From DATHVI01 sp035461385 (GTDB taxonomy: Bacteria > Actinomycetota > Thermoleophilia > Solirubrobacterales > 70-9), in contig DATHVI010000040.1 of assembly GCA_035461385.1 (NCBI GenBank), forward strand, positions 1 to 19,994: 19,994 bases of DNA, read 5' to 3'. The notes below the pieces were generated by a model that was given only the letters and a program-made list of their open reading frames with translations, had not been told where the DNA came from and made no database searches. Below, piece by piece: positions 13,104-19,994 of the stretch (positions are counted from its first letter, which is position 1; each line of letters begins with the position of its first letter). The position numbers and the translations under genes were made by a program.

Positions 13104-14746
13104 TGGCCACCGGCCCGCGACCGAGGCTGCGCGACGGCGATGCCTGGCGGGCGCTCGAGCGCCACCACGGTGAGATCGCAGACGCTCACCTGCGCGACCT
13201 GTTCGCCGCCGACCCCGGGCGCGGCGAGCGGCTCGTCGCCGAGGCCGAGGGGATCTACCTCGACTACTCGAAGAACCGGATCACCGACGAGACGGTCGGC
13301 CTGCTCTCCGACCTCGTTCGCGAGCGCGACGTCGCCGAGCGCCGCGACGCGATGTTCCGCGGTGAGCGGATCAACGTCTCCGAGGACCGCTCGGTGCTCC
13401 ACGTCGCCCTGCGGATGCCGCGCGAGCGCTCGCTCGTCGTCGACGGGGTCGACGTCGTCCGCGAGGTGCACGAGGTCCTCGACCGGATGGCCGCGTTCAG
13501 CGAGCGGGTGCGAAGCGGCGACTGGCGCGGGCATACCGGGAAGCCGATCCGCAACGTCGTCAACGTCGGCATCGGGGGGTCCGACCTCGGGCCGGTGATG
13601 GCACACGAGGCACTCCGCCACTACTGCCGCCGCGAGATGACGTTCCGGTTCGTCTCCAACGTCGACGGCACCGACCTCGCCGAGGCGACCCGCGACCTCG
13701 ACCCGGCCGAGACTCTGTTCGTGATCTGCTCGAAGACGTTCACCACGCTCGAGACGATGACCAACGCCCGGACGGCGCGCGAGTGGGCGCTGGCCGAGCT
13801 CGGCGACACCGGCGCCGTGGCGAAGCACTTCGTCGCCGTCTCGACGAACGCCGCCGGCGTCGCCGAGTTCGGGATCGACGCCGAGAACATGTTCGGGTTC
13901 TGGGACTGGGTCGGCGGCCGCTACTCGATGGACTCCGCAATCGGGCTCTCGACGATGCTCGCGATCGGGCCGGAGCGGTTCCGCGAGCTGCTCGCGGGGT
14001 TCCACGCGATCGACGAGCACTTCCGGACCGCGCCGGTTGCCGAGAGCCTGCCGGGGCTGCTCGGGATGCTCGCGGTCTGGTACGGCGACTTCTTCGGCGC
14101 CGAGACGGTCGCGGTGCTCCCCTACGACCAGTACCTGCACCGGTTCCCGGCCTACCTCCAGCAGCTGACGATGGAATCGAACGGCAAGCACGTGACGCTC
14201 GACGGGGCCCGGGTCGACTACGAGACCGGCGCCGTCTACTGGGGCGAGCCGGGAACCAACGGTCAGCATTCTTTCTACCAGCTGATCCACCAGGGCACGA
14301 AGCTGATCCCGTGCGACTTCATCGGCTTCATGCACTCGCTCAACCCGCTCGGCGACCACCACGACCTGCTGGTCTCGAACGTCTTCGCCCAGCCCGAGGC
14401 GCTCGCGTTCGGGAAGACGCCCGGGCAGGTTCGCGACGAGGGGACCGCCGATGCGGTGGTCCCGCATCGGGTGATGGAGGGGAACCGGCCGTCGAACGTG
14501 ATCCTCGCCGAGCGCCTCGACCCGGCGACCCTCGGCAAGCTCGTCGCGCTCTACGAGCACAGCGTCTTCACCCAGGGCGCGATCTGGGGGATCGACTCGT
14601 TCGACCAGTGGGGGGTCGAGCTCGGCAAGGTGCTGGCGAAGCGGATCGTTCCCGAGCTCCAGGCGGCCGAGGAGCCCGCGCTCGCCCACGACAGCTCGAC
14701 GAACGCGCTGATCCGCCGCTACCGGGCCGCGCGTGGACGTGGCTGA
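13103..14746 (+). CDS. pgi: Glucose-6-phosphate isomerase
   Basis: A 547-residue phosphoglucose isomerase linking glucose-6-phosphate and fructose-6-phosphate. Motifs include GIGGSDLGPVMAHEAL, the signature WVGGRYSMDSAIGLS (about 268-282), MESNGK with the catalytic Glu (about 357), GQHSFYQLIHQGT with the ring-opening His, and QWGVELGK near the C-terminus. ATG 13103 overlaps the tal stop. A longer in-frame start at 13052 lies within tal and would prepend non-homologous residues. The end overlaps the following HAD gene by 14 bases. Confidence 0.95.
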   Translation: MATGPRPRLRDGDAWRALERHHGEIADAHLRDLFAADPGRGERLVAEAEGIYLDYSKNRITDETVGLLSDLVRERDVAERRDAMFRGERINVSEDRSVLHVALRMPRERSLVVDGVDVVREVHEVLDRMAAFSERVRSGDWRGHTGKPIRNVVNVGIGGSDLGPVMAHEALRHYCRREMTFRFVSNVDGTDLAEATRDLDPAETLFVICSKTFTTLETMTNARTAREWALAELGDTGAVAKHFVAVSTNAAGVAEFGIDAENMFGFWDWVGGRYSMDSAIGLSTMLAIGPERFRELLAGFHAIDEHFRTAPVAESLPGLLGMLAVWYGDFFGAETVAVLPYDQYLHRFPAYLQQLTMESNGKHVTLDGARVDYETGAVYWGEPGTNGQHSFYQLIHQGTKLIPCDFIGFMHSLNPLGDHHDLLVSNVFAQPEALAFGKTPGQVRDEGTADAVVPHRVMEGNRPSNVILAERLDPATLGKLVALYEHSVFTQGAIWGIDSFDQWGVELGKVLAKRIVPELQAAEEPALAHDSSTNALIRRYRAARGRG

Positions 14747-15461
14747 CCGAGCAAGCGCGGGCGGCGGGGACGGCGCCCCGGTCGCCGCGGTCCTGTTCGA
14801 TATCGACGGGACCTTGATCAGCACCGGCGGGGCCGCGGAGGAGGCGTGGCGGCGCGCGTTCGAGCAGCTCCACGAGGTCGAGGTCGAGGTCTCCGAGTAC
14901 AGCACGGGGGGAATGACCGATCCCGAGGTCGGCCGGCTCAGCTTCCGCGGCGCCCTCGGGCGCGACCCGAGCCACCGCGAGCTCGCACGGCTGCTGGGGC
15001 TCGAGCTGCGACTGCTTCCCGACGCGGTCGCCGACTCGGACGGCTACACGGTGATGCCCGGGGTCGAGGAGCTGCTCGAGCGGCTGATCGATGGCGGCCA
15101 CCTGCTCGGCCTGACGACCGGGAACGTCGAGGCCGCGGCCCACATCAAGCTCGCGCGGGCGAACCTCAACCGGTTCTTCAGCTTCGGCGGCTACGGCTCC
15201 GACGCCACCGACCGCGCTGAGCTGACCCGGCGGGCGATCGAGCGCGCGCGGGCGATCTCCGGCGGAGTGATCGCCGCGGCCGACTGCGTCTCGGTCGGCG
15301 ACACCCCGCTCGACGTCGAGGCTGGGCACGGCGCCGAGATCAGGGTCGTCGGGGTCGCGACCGGCAGGTTCGGGACCGACGAGCTGCGCGGCGCGGGCGC
15401 CGACTTCGCGATCGACTCGCTGCGCGACTGGCCGTCGGTGCTCGAGGTGGCCGTCCGCTGA
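14733..15461 (+). CDS. HAD-superfamily phosphatase (phosphoglycolate phosphatase-like)
   Basis: A 242-residue subfamily I HAD hydrolase. Motif I FDIDGTLIS has nucleophile Asp23 and Asp25. A helical cap domain follows (about 33-105). Motif II is LTTGN (127-131) and motif IV is VSVGDTPLDVEAG with Asp190 and Asp194. It should dephosphorylate a small phosphorylated metabolite. The operon suggests removal of a side product or misphosphorylated sugar, such as phosphoglycolate or an erythrose-4-phosphate derivative, but the substrate is not readable. GTG 14733 is the first start and overlaps pgi; GTG 14739 is an alternative. A hairpin follows the gene. Confidence 0.82.
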   Translation: MDVADRASAGGGDGAPVAAVLFDIDGTLISTGGAAEEAWRRAFEQLHEVEVEVSEYSTGGMTDPEVGRLSFRGALGRDPSHRELARLLGLELRLLPDAVADSDGYTVMPGVEELLERLIDGGHLLGLTTGNVEAAAHIKLARANLNRFFSFGGYGSDATDRAELTRRAIERARAISGGVIAAADCVSVGDTPLDVEAGHGAEIRVVGVATGRFGTDELRGAGADFAIDSLRDWPSVLEVAVR

Positions 15462-15475
15462 GCGCCGCGGGCGGA

Positions 15476-15491
15476 GCGCCGACTGCGGCGC
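15476..15491 (+). terminator. Hairpin between the HAD gene and glucokinase
   Basis: GCGCCG (15476-15481), loop ACTG, CGGCGC (15486-15491): a perfect 6-bp GC stem 14 bases after the HAD stop, with no T-run. A separate promoter box before the next gene is consistent with partial or full termination here. Confidence 0.38.
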
Positions 15492-15514
15492 ACGGCGGCG
15501 TCGAGGCCCGCGGC

Positions 15515-15520
15515 TACGAT
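15515..15520 (+). promoter_or_regulatory. -10 box of the glucokinase gene (leaderless type)
   Basis: TACGAT ends 9 bases before the ATG at 15530. It implies an internal promoter splitting the cluster into tkt-tal-pgi-HAD and glk-zwf-pfkB-gnd units. Confidence 0.45.
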
Positions 15521-15529
15521 ACCGGCGCG

Positions 15530-16498
15530 ATGGGCGCTCGTGGTACTAGGGGCGGAATCGACCTTGGTGGGACGAAGATCCAGACCGTGGTCGTCGACGA
15601 GGGGAACGAGGTCCTCGGCGACGCTCGCCGGCCGACGCCGCAAGAGGGCGGCCCCGCCGACGTCGCCGCGGCGATGGCCGAGGCGATGCGCGAGGCCTCC
15701 GAGGCCGCCGGGTTCGAGGCCGCCGACCTCGCCGGAGTCGGCGTCGGCTCGCCGGGCGCGATCGACGCCTCGACGGGGACGGTGACGAGCGCGAAGAACC
15801 TGCCCGGGTGGGACGGGAGCTTCGCGCTCGGGCCGGAGCTGAGCGGCAAGCTCGGAACAGAGGTCCGCCTCGGCAACGACGTCGACGTCGCGACCGACGC
15901 CGAGTTCAAGCTCGGCGCCGGGGTCGGGCACGACTCGCTCCTCGGCGTTTTCTGGGGCACGGGCGTCGGCGGGGGGCTGATCCTCGACGGCAAGCGGTGG
16001 GTCGGGGTCGGGAGCGCCGGCGAGTTCGGCCACATGGTGATCGAGCGCGACGGCGCCCGCTGCCCGTGCGGCCGCCGCGGCTGCGTCGAGGCCTACGCCG
16101 GGCGGTCGGCGATGGAGGCCAAGGCCCGCCACGAGCACGAGAAGAAGGGTGAGAAGACCGACCTCTTCAAGCTGATGCGAAAGCACGACCGGCCGCGACT
16201 GACGAGCGGGATCTGGGCGCGGGCGCTCGATCACGGCGACCACCTCGCGACCCACCTCGTCGACCGGGCCGTCGACGCGATCGGCACCGGGCTCGCGTCG
16301 GCACTCAACCTGCTCGACGTCGAGGCGGTGGTGATCGGCGGCGGGATGGGGGTCCGGCTCGGCGACCCCTACGTCGATCGGATCGTCGAGGCGATGATGC
16401 CGCACCTGTTCAACGACCAGCGCCCGCCTCCGGTTCGGGTCGCGGCGCTCGGCGACCTCGGCGGGGCGATCGGCGCCGCGCTCCTGGTCGAGGGCTAG
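15530..16498 (+). CDS. ROK-family glucokinase
   Basis: A 322-residue ROK sugar kinase. It has the ATP-binding GGIDLGGTK start (Asp11), GVGSPGAID, GNDVDVATDAEF with the catalytic Asp region, GTGVGGGLI, EFGHMVI and the zinc motif CPCGRRGC (178-185) followed by VEAYAG. VVIGGGM precedes the last helices. Its place beside pgi and zwf makes phosphorylation of glucose to glucose-6-phosphate the likely reaction; other hexoses, or polyphosphate as phosphate donor, cannot be excluded. The ATG agrees with the upstream -10 box. zwf follows after 10 bases. Confidence 0.88.
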   Translation: MGARGTRGGIDLGGTKIQTVVVDEGNEVLGDARRPTPQEGGPADVAAAMAEAMREASEAAGFEAADLAGVGVGSPGAIDASTGTVTSAKNLPGWDGSFALGPELSGKLGTEVRLGNDVDVATDAEFKLGAGVGHDSLLGVFWGTGVGGGLILDGKRWVGVGSAGEFGHMVIERDGARCPCGRRGCVEAYAGRSAMEAKARHEHEKKGEKTDLFKLMRKHDRPRLTSGIWARALDHGDHLATHLVDRAVDAIGTGLASALNLLDVEAVVIGGGMGVRLGDPYVDRIVEAMMPHLFNDQRPPPVRVAALGDLGGAIGAALLVEG

Positions 16499-16508
16499 CG
16501 AGGCCGGC

Positions 16509-17921
16509 ATGTCGCGGACGGCGACCGGCGGCGGGGAGCGGGCCGCGGACGTCCTCGCGATCTTCGGGATCAGCGGCGACCTCGCGAAGCTGAAGACGTT
16601 CCACTCGCTCTACCGGCTCGAGCAGCGCGGCCTGCTCGACTGCCCGATCATCGGCGTCGCGGTCGAGGATTGGACGCTCGACGACCTCCGCGATCGCGCC
16701 CGGAGCTCGATCGAGGCGGCCGAGCCCGGGGCGATCGACGACGCGGCGTTCGAGCGGCTGCTCGGCCGCTTCTCCTATGTCGGCGGAGACTTCACGCAGC
16801 CGGCGACGTTCGATCGCGTTCGCGCCGCGATCGGCGACGCGCGGGTCCCGGTCTCCTACCTCGAGATCCCGCCGTCGCTGTTCGCCACCGTGGTCGAGGG
16901 GCTGGCGAGTGCCGGGTTGACCGACGGCGGCCGGGTCGTGGTCGAGAAGCCGTTCGGCCACGACGCCGCGTCGGCGCGCGCGCTCAACGACGAGCTCCAC
17001 CGGTTCATCGACGAGGACCAGCTCTACCGGATCGACCACTTCCTCGGCAAGATGGGGCTGATCGAGATCCTCTACCTGCGGTTCGCGAACACGATGTTCG
17101 AGCCGCTGTGGAACAGCAACTTCGTCTCCTCGGTGGAGATCACGATGGCGGAGAGCCTCGGGGTCGAGGACCGAGGCCACTTCTACGACCCGGTCGGAAC
17201 GCTCCGCGACGTCGTCGTCAACCACCTGATGCAGGTGCTCGGCGCGATGGCGATGGAGCCCCCGGCGGGAAGCGATCCGGCGACGCTCAAGGACGGGCTG
17301 TTCTCGGTCTTCCGCGCGATGCCCGACGCCGACCCGGCGCACTACGTTCGCGGCCAGTACGAGGGCTACCGCGCGGTCGACGGGGTCGCGGGCGACTCGC
17401 AGACCGAGACCTACGCGGCACTGCGGCTCGAGATCGAGAACTGGCGCTGGGCGGGCGTCCCGTTCTTCGTCCGCTCCGGCAAGCACCTGCCGGCGAAGCA
17501 GACCGAGGTCCGGCTGATCTTCGAGCGGCCGCCGAGGATCCACTTCCACGACCACGGCCGGCGCCGTCCGCAGCCCGACGAGCTCGTGATCAGGATCGAC
17601 CCTCACCCCGGGGTCCGGCTCGAGGTCGAGGCGAAGCGCGCCGGCATCGACGAGCCGGAGCCGATTCACCTCGAGATGACGTTCGCCGACGAGGGGGGCG
17701 AGGGGCCGACCCCATACGAGGTCCTCCTGCACGCCGCGATGACCGGCAACAGCTCGCGGTTCGCCCGCCAGGACACGGTCGAGGAGACCTGGCGCGTGCT
17801 CCAGCCGCTGCTCGACGCTCCGCCGCCGGTCGAGCCCTACGCGCCGGGAACGTGGGGCCCGGACGGCGCCGCCCAGCTCGTCGCGCACTACGGCGGCTGG
17901 CGCGACCCGTGGCCCGCGTAG
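16509..17921 (+). CDS. zwf: Glucose-6-phosphate dehydrogenase, divergent form
   Basis: A 470-residue enzyme oxidising glucose-6-phosphate to 6-phosphogluconolactone. Present: the nucleotide loop FGISGDLAKLK (19-29), EKPFGHD (146-152), the substrate motif RIDHFLGK (174-181) and NHLMQ with the catalytic His239, plus SGKHLPAKQTEVRLIF. Odd points: the second strand reads IIGVAVEDW (47-55), so the GxAR arginine that holds the NADP 2'-phosphate in characterised enzymes is Val52, followed by Glu53. The substrate loop continues KMGLIEILY instead of the usual KE. This suggests NAD+ preference. No opcA partner is present. The ATG follows the glucokinase stop by 10 bases. Confidence 0.92.
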   Translation: MSRTATGGGERAADVLAIFGISGDLAKLKTFHSLYRLEQRGLLDCPIIGVAVEDWTLDDLRDRARSSIEAAEPGAIDDAAFERLLGRFSYVGGDFTQPATFDRVRAAIGDARVPVSYLEIPPSLFATVVEGLASAGLTDGGRVVVEKPFGHDAASARALNDELHRFIDEDQLYRIDHFLGKMGLIEILYLRFANTMFEPLWNSNFVSSVEITMAESLGVEDRGHFYDPVGTLRDVVVNHLMQVLGAMAMEPPAGSDPATLKDGLFSVFRAMPDADPAHYVRGQYEGYRAVDGVAGDSQTETYAALRLEIENWRWAGVPFFVRSGKHLPAKQTEVRLIFERPPRIHFHDHGRRRPQPDELVIRIDPHPGVRLEVEAKRAGIDEPEPIHLEMTFADEGGEGPTPYEVLLHAAMTGNSSRFARQDTVEETWRVLQPLLDAPPPVEPYAPGTWGPDGAAQLVAHYGGWRDPWPA

Positions 17922-17924
17922 CCC

Positions 17925-18773
17925 GTGCGGGTCGCGGTCGTCGGGCACGTCGAGTGGATCGAGCTCGTCCGCGTCCCGCGGGTCCCGGCCGCGGGCGAGA
18001 TCGTGCACGCCGCCGAGGCGCTCGAGGAGGTCGGCGGGGGAGGGGCGGTCGCGGCGGTGCAGCTCGCGCGGCTGGCCGGAGACTGCCTGCTCGTGACCGC
18101 ACTCGGCGACGACGAGCTCGGCCAGCGGTGCGCGCGCCGGCTCGACGAGCTCGGGGTGAGGGTCGAGGCGGCGTGGCGCGAGGCGCCGCAGCGACGCGGC
18201 TTCGTCCACGTCGACTCCGGCGGCGAGCGGACGATCACGGTGATCGGCGAGCGCCATGCCCCCCGAGCCGGCGACGAGCTGCCGTGGGAGGAGCTCCCCG
18301 CCGCCGACGCGGTCTACTTCACCGCCGGCGATCCTGCGGCGCTGCGGGCGAGCCGCGGCGCCCGCACCCTCGTGGCGACGGCCCGGGCCGGGGAGGTTCT
18401 CGCGGAGGCCGGGGTCGAGCTCGACGCGATCGTCGCCAGCGCGCGCGACCCGGGTGAGCGCTACGAGAGCGGCGACCTCGATCCCGAGCCGCCGCTCGTC
18501 GTCCGCACCGAGGGCGCGGCCGGCGGGTCGGTGACGGCGACCGACGGCGGGGCGACGCGGTGGGAGGCGGCCCCGCTGCCGGGACCCCCGGGAGACTCGT
18601 ACGGAGCCGGCGACTCGTTCGCGGCCGCGCTCACGTACGGGCTCGCGGAGGGTCGCTCGCCGGCGGAAGCGCTGACGCTCGCCGCACGCTGCGGCGCCGC
18701 GTGCGCGGCCGGGCGGGGGCCGTACGAGGGCCAGCTCGGCGAGCACCGCCCCGGCGGGCGGCGATCTGCATAG
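17925..18773 (+). CDS. PfkB-family carbohydrate kinase
   Basis: A 282-residue ribokinase-fold sugar kinase. The N-terminal strand VAVVGHVEW and glycine-rich VGGGGAVAAVQLARLAG replace the usual GGxxxN motif, and the C-terminal signature GPPGDSYGAGDSFAAAL has the catalytic base Asp230. The substrate is unknown. Its place between zwf and gnd suggests a pentose, a hexose phosphate or another intermediate of the pathway; it might act as phosphofructokinase, ribokinase or fructokinase. GTG 17925 starts 3 bases after zwf and no better start exists. Its TAG stop forms part of the gnd promoter box. Confidence 0.85.
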   Translation: MRVAVVGHVEWIELVRVPRVPAAGEIVHAAEALEEVGGGGAVAAVQLARLAGDCLLVTALGDDELGQRCARRLDELGVRVEAAWREAPQRRGFVHVDSGGERTITVIGERHAPRAGDELPWEELPAADAVYFTAGDPAALRASRGARTLVATARAGEVLAEAGVELDAIVASARDPGERYESGDLDPEPPLVVRTEGAAGGSVTATDGGATRWEAAPLPGPPGDSYGAGDSFAAALTYGLAEGRSPAEALTLAARCGAACAAGRGPYEGQLGEHRPGGRRSA

Positions 18774-18776
18774 GAT
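18771..18776 (+). promoter_or_regulatory. -10 box upstream of gnd, built on the PfkB stop codon
   Basis: TAGGAT includes the TAG stop of the kinase gene. Transcription from about 18783 would give a leader of about 55 bases, unlike the leaderless genes elsewhere in the window. Confidence 0.4.
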
Positions 18777-18824
18777 TCGCCTCGACCGCAGGGTGAGAGC
18801 GATCGCCACGCGGGTCAGCGGCGC

Positions 18825-18832
18825 GGAAGGAG
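18825..18832 (+). promoter_or_regulatory. Strong ribosome binding site deciding the gnd start
   Basis: GGAAGGAG ends 5 bases before the GTG at 18838. It is the clearest Shine-Dalgarno sequence I saw in the window and favours this GTG over the in-frame GTG at 18793. Confidence 0.75.
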
Positions 18833-18837
18833 CGAGA

Positions 18838-19857
18838 GTGAGCGAGCTTGGGATCGTCGGACTGGGGCGGATGGGCGCGAACATGGCGCGAAGGCTGATG
18901 CGCGACGGGCACCGCTGCGTCGTCTACGACCTCAACCCGAAGGCGATCGAGGAGCTCGCCGGCGAGGGCGCGGACGGTGCGAGCTCGATCGCCGATCTGG
19001 CGAGCAAGCTCTCGCCACCGCGGGCCGTCTGGGTGATGGTCCCCGCCGGTGGGATCACCGAGAAGACGGTCCACGACGTCGCCGACGCGCTCGAGTCGGG
19101 TGACGCGATCATCGACGGCGGCAACTCCTACTACCGCGACGACATCCGTCGCTCGAACGAGCTCGCCGGCCGCGGGATCGATCTGATCGACGCCGGGACC
19201 TCGGGCGGGGTATTCGGGCTCGAGCGCGGCTACTGCCTGATGATCGGCGGTCCCGACGAGGCGGTCGGGCGCCTCGACCCGATCTTCGCCAGCCTCGCGC
19301 CCGGAGTGGAGGCGGCGGAGCGCACGCCGGGGCGCGAGGGGGACCCGACCCCGGCCGAGAACGGCTATCTCCATTGCGGGCCGTCGGGAGCCGGCCACTT
19401 CGTGAAGATGGTCCACAACGGGATCGAGTACGGGGTAATGGCCGCCTACGCGGAGGGCCTGAACGTCCTCCGCAACGCCGACGCCGGGTCGCGCGAGCGC
19501 GAGGCCGACGCCGAGACCGCTCCGCTCGAGCACCCCGAGTACTACCGCTACGAGATCGACATCCCCGAGGTCGCCGAGGTCTGGAGGCGCGGGAGCGTGA
19601 TTGGCTCGTGGCTGCTCGACCTGACCGCGGCGGCGCTCCAGCAGTCGCCCGGCCTCGACCAGTTCGCGGGTCGGGTGTCCGACTCGGGGGAGGGGCGGTG
19701 GACGTCGATCGCCGCAATCGAGGAGGGCGTCCCGGCGCCGGTCCTGAGCACGGCGCTGTACTCGCGCTTCGCCTCGCGCGGGCTCGACGATTTCGCCGAC
19801 AAGGTGCTGTCGGCGATGCGGAAGCAGTTCGGCGGCCACGAGGAGAAGCGCGCCTGA
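18838..19857 (+). CDS. gnd: 6-phosphogluconate dehydrogenase, decarboxylating (short type, likely NAD+)
   Basis: A 339-residue enzyme converting 6-phosphogluconate to ribulose-5-phosphate and CO2. The Rossmann motif GLGRMGANMARRL opens the protein. The second strand ends VVYDLNP with Asp31, a residue that binds the adenosine ribose of NAD+, where NADP+ enzymes carry NRT-type residues. DGGNSYYRD, DAGTSGG and the active-site stretch GAGHFVKMVHNGIEYG (Lys190, Glu197) follow. It belongs to the short class lacking the long C-terminal domain of the roughly 470-residue enzymes. The GTG start is set by the ribosome site. The stop overlaps the next gene as TGATG. Confidence 0.93.
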   Translation: MSELGIVGLGRMGANMARRLMRDGHRCVVYDLNPKAIEELAGEGADGASSIADLASKLSPPRAVWVMVPAGGITEKTVHDVADALESGDAIIDGGNSYYRDDIRRSNELAGRGIDLIDAGTSGGVFGLERGYCLMIGGPDEAVGRLDPIFASLAPGVEAAERTPGREGDPTPAENGYLHCGPSGAGHFVKMVHNGIEYGVMAAYAEGLNVLRNADAGSREREADAETAPLEHPEYYRYEIDIPEVAEVWRRGSVIGSWLLDLTAAALQQSPGLDQFAGRVSDSGEGRWTSIAAIEEGVPAPVLSTALYSRFASRGLDDFADKVLSAMRKQFGGHEEKRA

Positions 19858-19994
19858 TGGCGACCGGCGGCGAGCCCGGCGGCGCCGGCGCCCCGCGCGC
19901 CGCCGAGGTCCTCGCCGCCCGGGGCGCCGCGGCCCAGCGCGGCGCGGCGCGGATCGCCGCGGCCGCGCGCGACGCGGGCGCCGACCGCAGCCGC
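19857..19994 (+). CDS. Start of a truncated gene, possibly 6-phosphogluconolactonase
   Basis: An ATG overlapping the gnd stop opens a frame that runs out of the window after 46 codons. It is rich in Ala, Gly and Arg: a disordered MATGGEPGGAGAPRAAEV start, then an amphipathic AAQRGAARIAAAARDAGADR helix. That helix resembles the one preceding the phosphate-binding LALSGGSTP strand in DevB-type 6-phosphogluconolactonases, the one oxidative-branch enzyme otherwise missing from this cluster. The identification rests on weak similarity and context; the diagnostic motif lies outside the window. Confidence 0.4.
   Translation, partial: MATGGEPGGAGAPRAAEVLAARGAAAQRGAARIAAAARDAGADRSR

Noticed and set aside
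12027..14746. A fused transaldolase-phosphoglucose isomerase.
   Set aside because: An in-frame TGA ends tal and pgi starts in another frame at the overlapping ATG; they are separate proteins.

Overview
The window is a gene-dense, very GC-rich chromosomal segment with many GTG starts, one TTG start, four-base stop/start overlaps and almost no intergenic DNA. Protein features fit an actinobacterium: mycobacterial HadA/HadB-like dehydratases, an hrcA-dnaJ pair with no grpE or dnaK beside it, a type 2 transaldolase, and a divergent glucose-6-phosphate dehydrogenase. A deep lineage such as Thermoleophilia/Solirubrobacterales is my guess and was not tested. I see no mobile element, CRISPR array, tRNA or rRNA.

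The left half (1-8912) is a translation, ribosome and stress housekeeping block. It runs from the 3' end of lepA through a HadA/HadB-like hydratase pair, a convergent peroxiredoxin, hrcA-dnaJ-prmA, a DUF2269 membrane protein, murI, a GatB/YqeY protein, and phoH-like, ybeY and era. The order resembles the widespread lepA-hrcA-dnaJ-prmA-...-phoH-ybeY-era neighbourhood, with lineage-specific inserts. Three tandem 41-bp repeats sit between ybeY and era and supply the last codons of ybeY.

The convergent gap at 8913-9243 is the only gene-free stretch longer than 300 bases. It is less GC-rich than its surroundings. It holds hairpins, AT-rich imperfect repeats and a candidate minus-strand small RNA with its own promoter.

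The right half (9244-19994) is a sugar-phosphate cluster. rpiA reads leftward, and tkt, tal, pgi, a HAD phosphatase, a ROK glucokinase, zwf, a PfkB kinase, gnd and a truncated last gene (possibly 6-phosphogluconolactonase) read rightward. Together they cover glucose phosphorylation, G6P/F6P exchange and most of both branches of the pentose phosphate pathway; rpe and opcA are absent from the window. Cofactor-binding residues of both oxidative dehydrogenases look NAD+-like rather than NADP+-like.

A recurring regulatory pattern is a TANNNT box ending 6-9 bases before a start codon, which suggests leaderless transcription. At both divergent gene pairs (peroxiredoxin/hrcA and rpiA/tkt) the two opposing TANNNT boxes share the same central TA dinucleotide.
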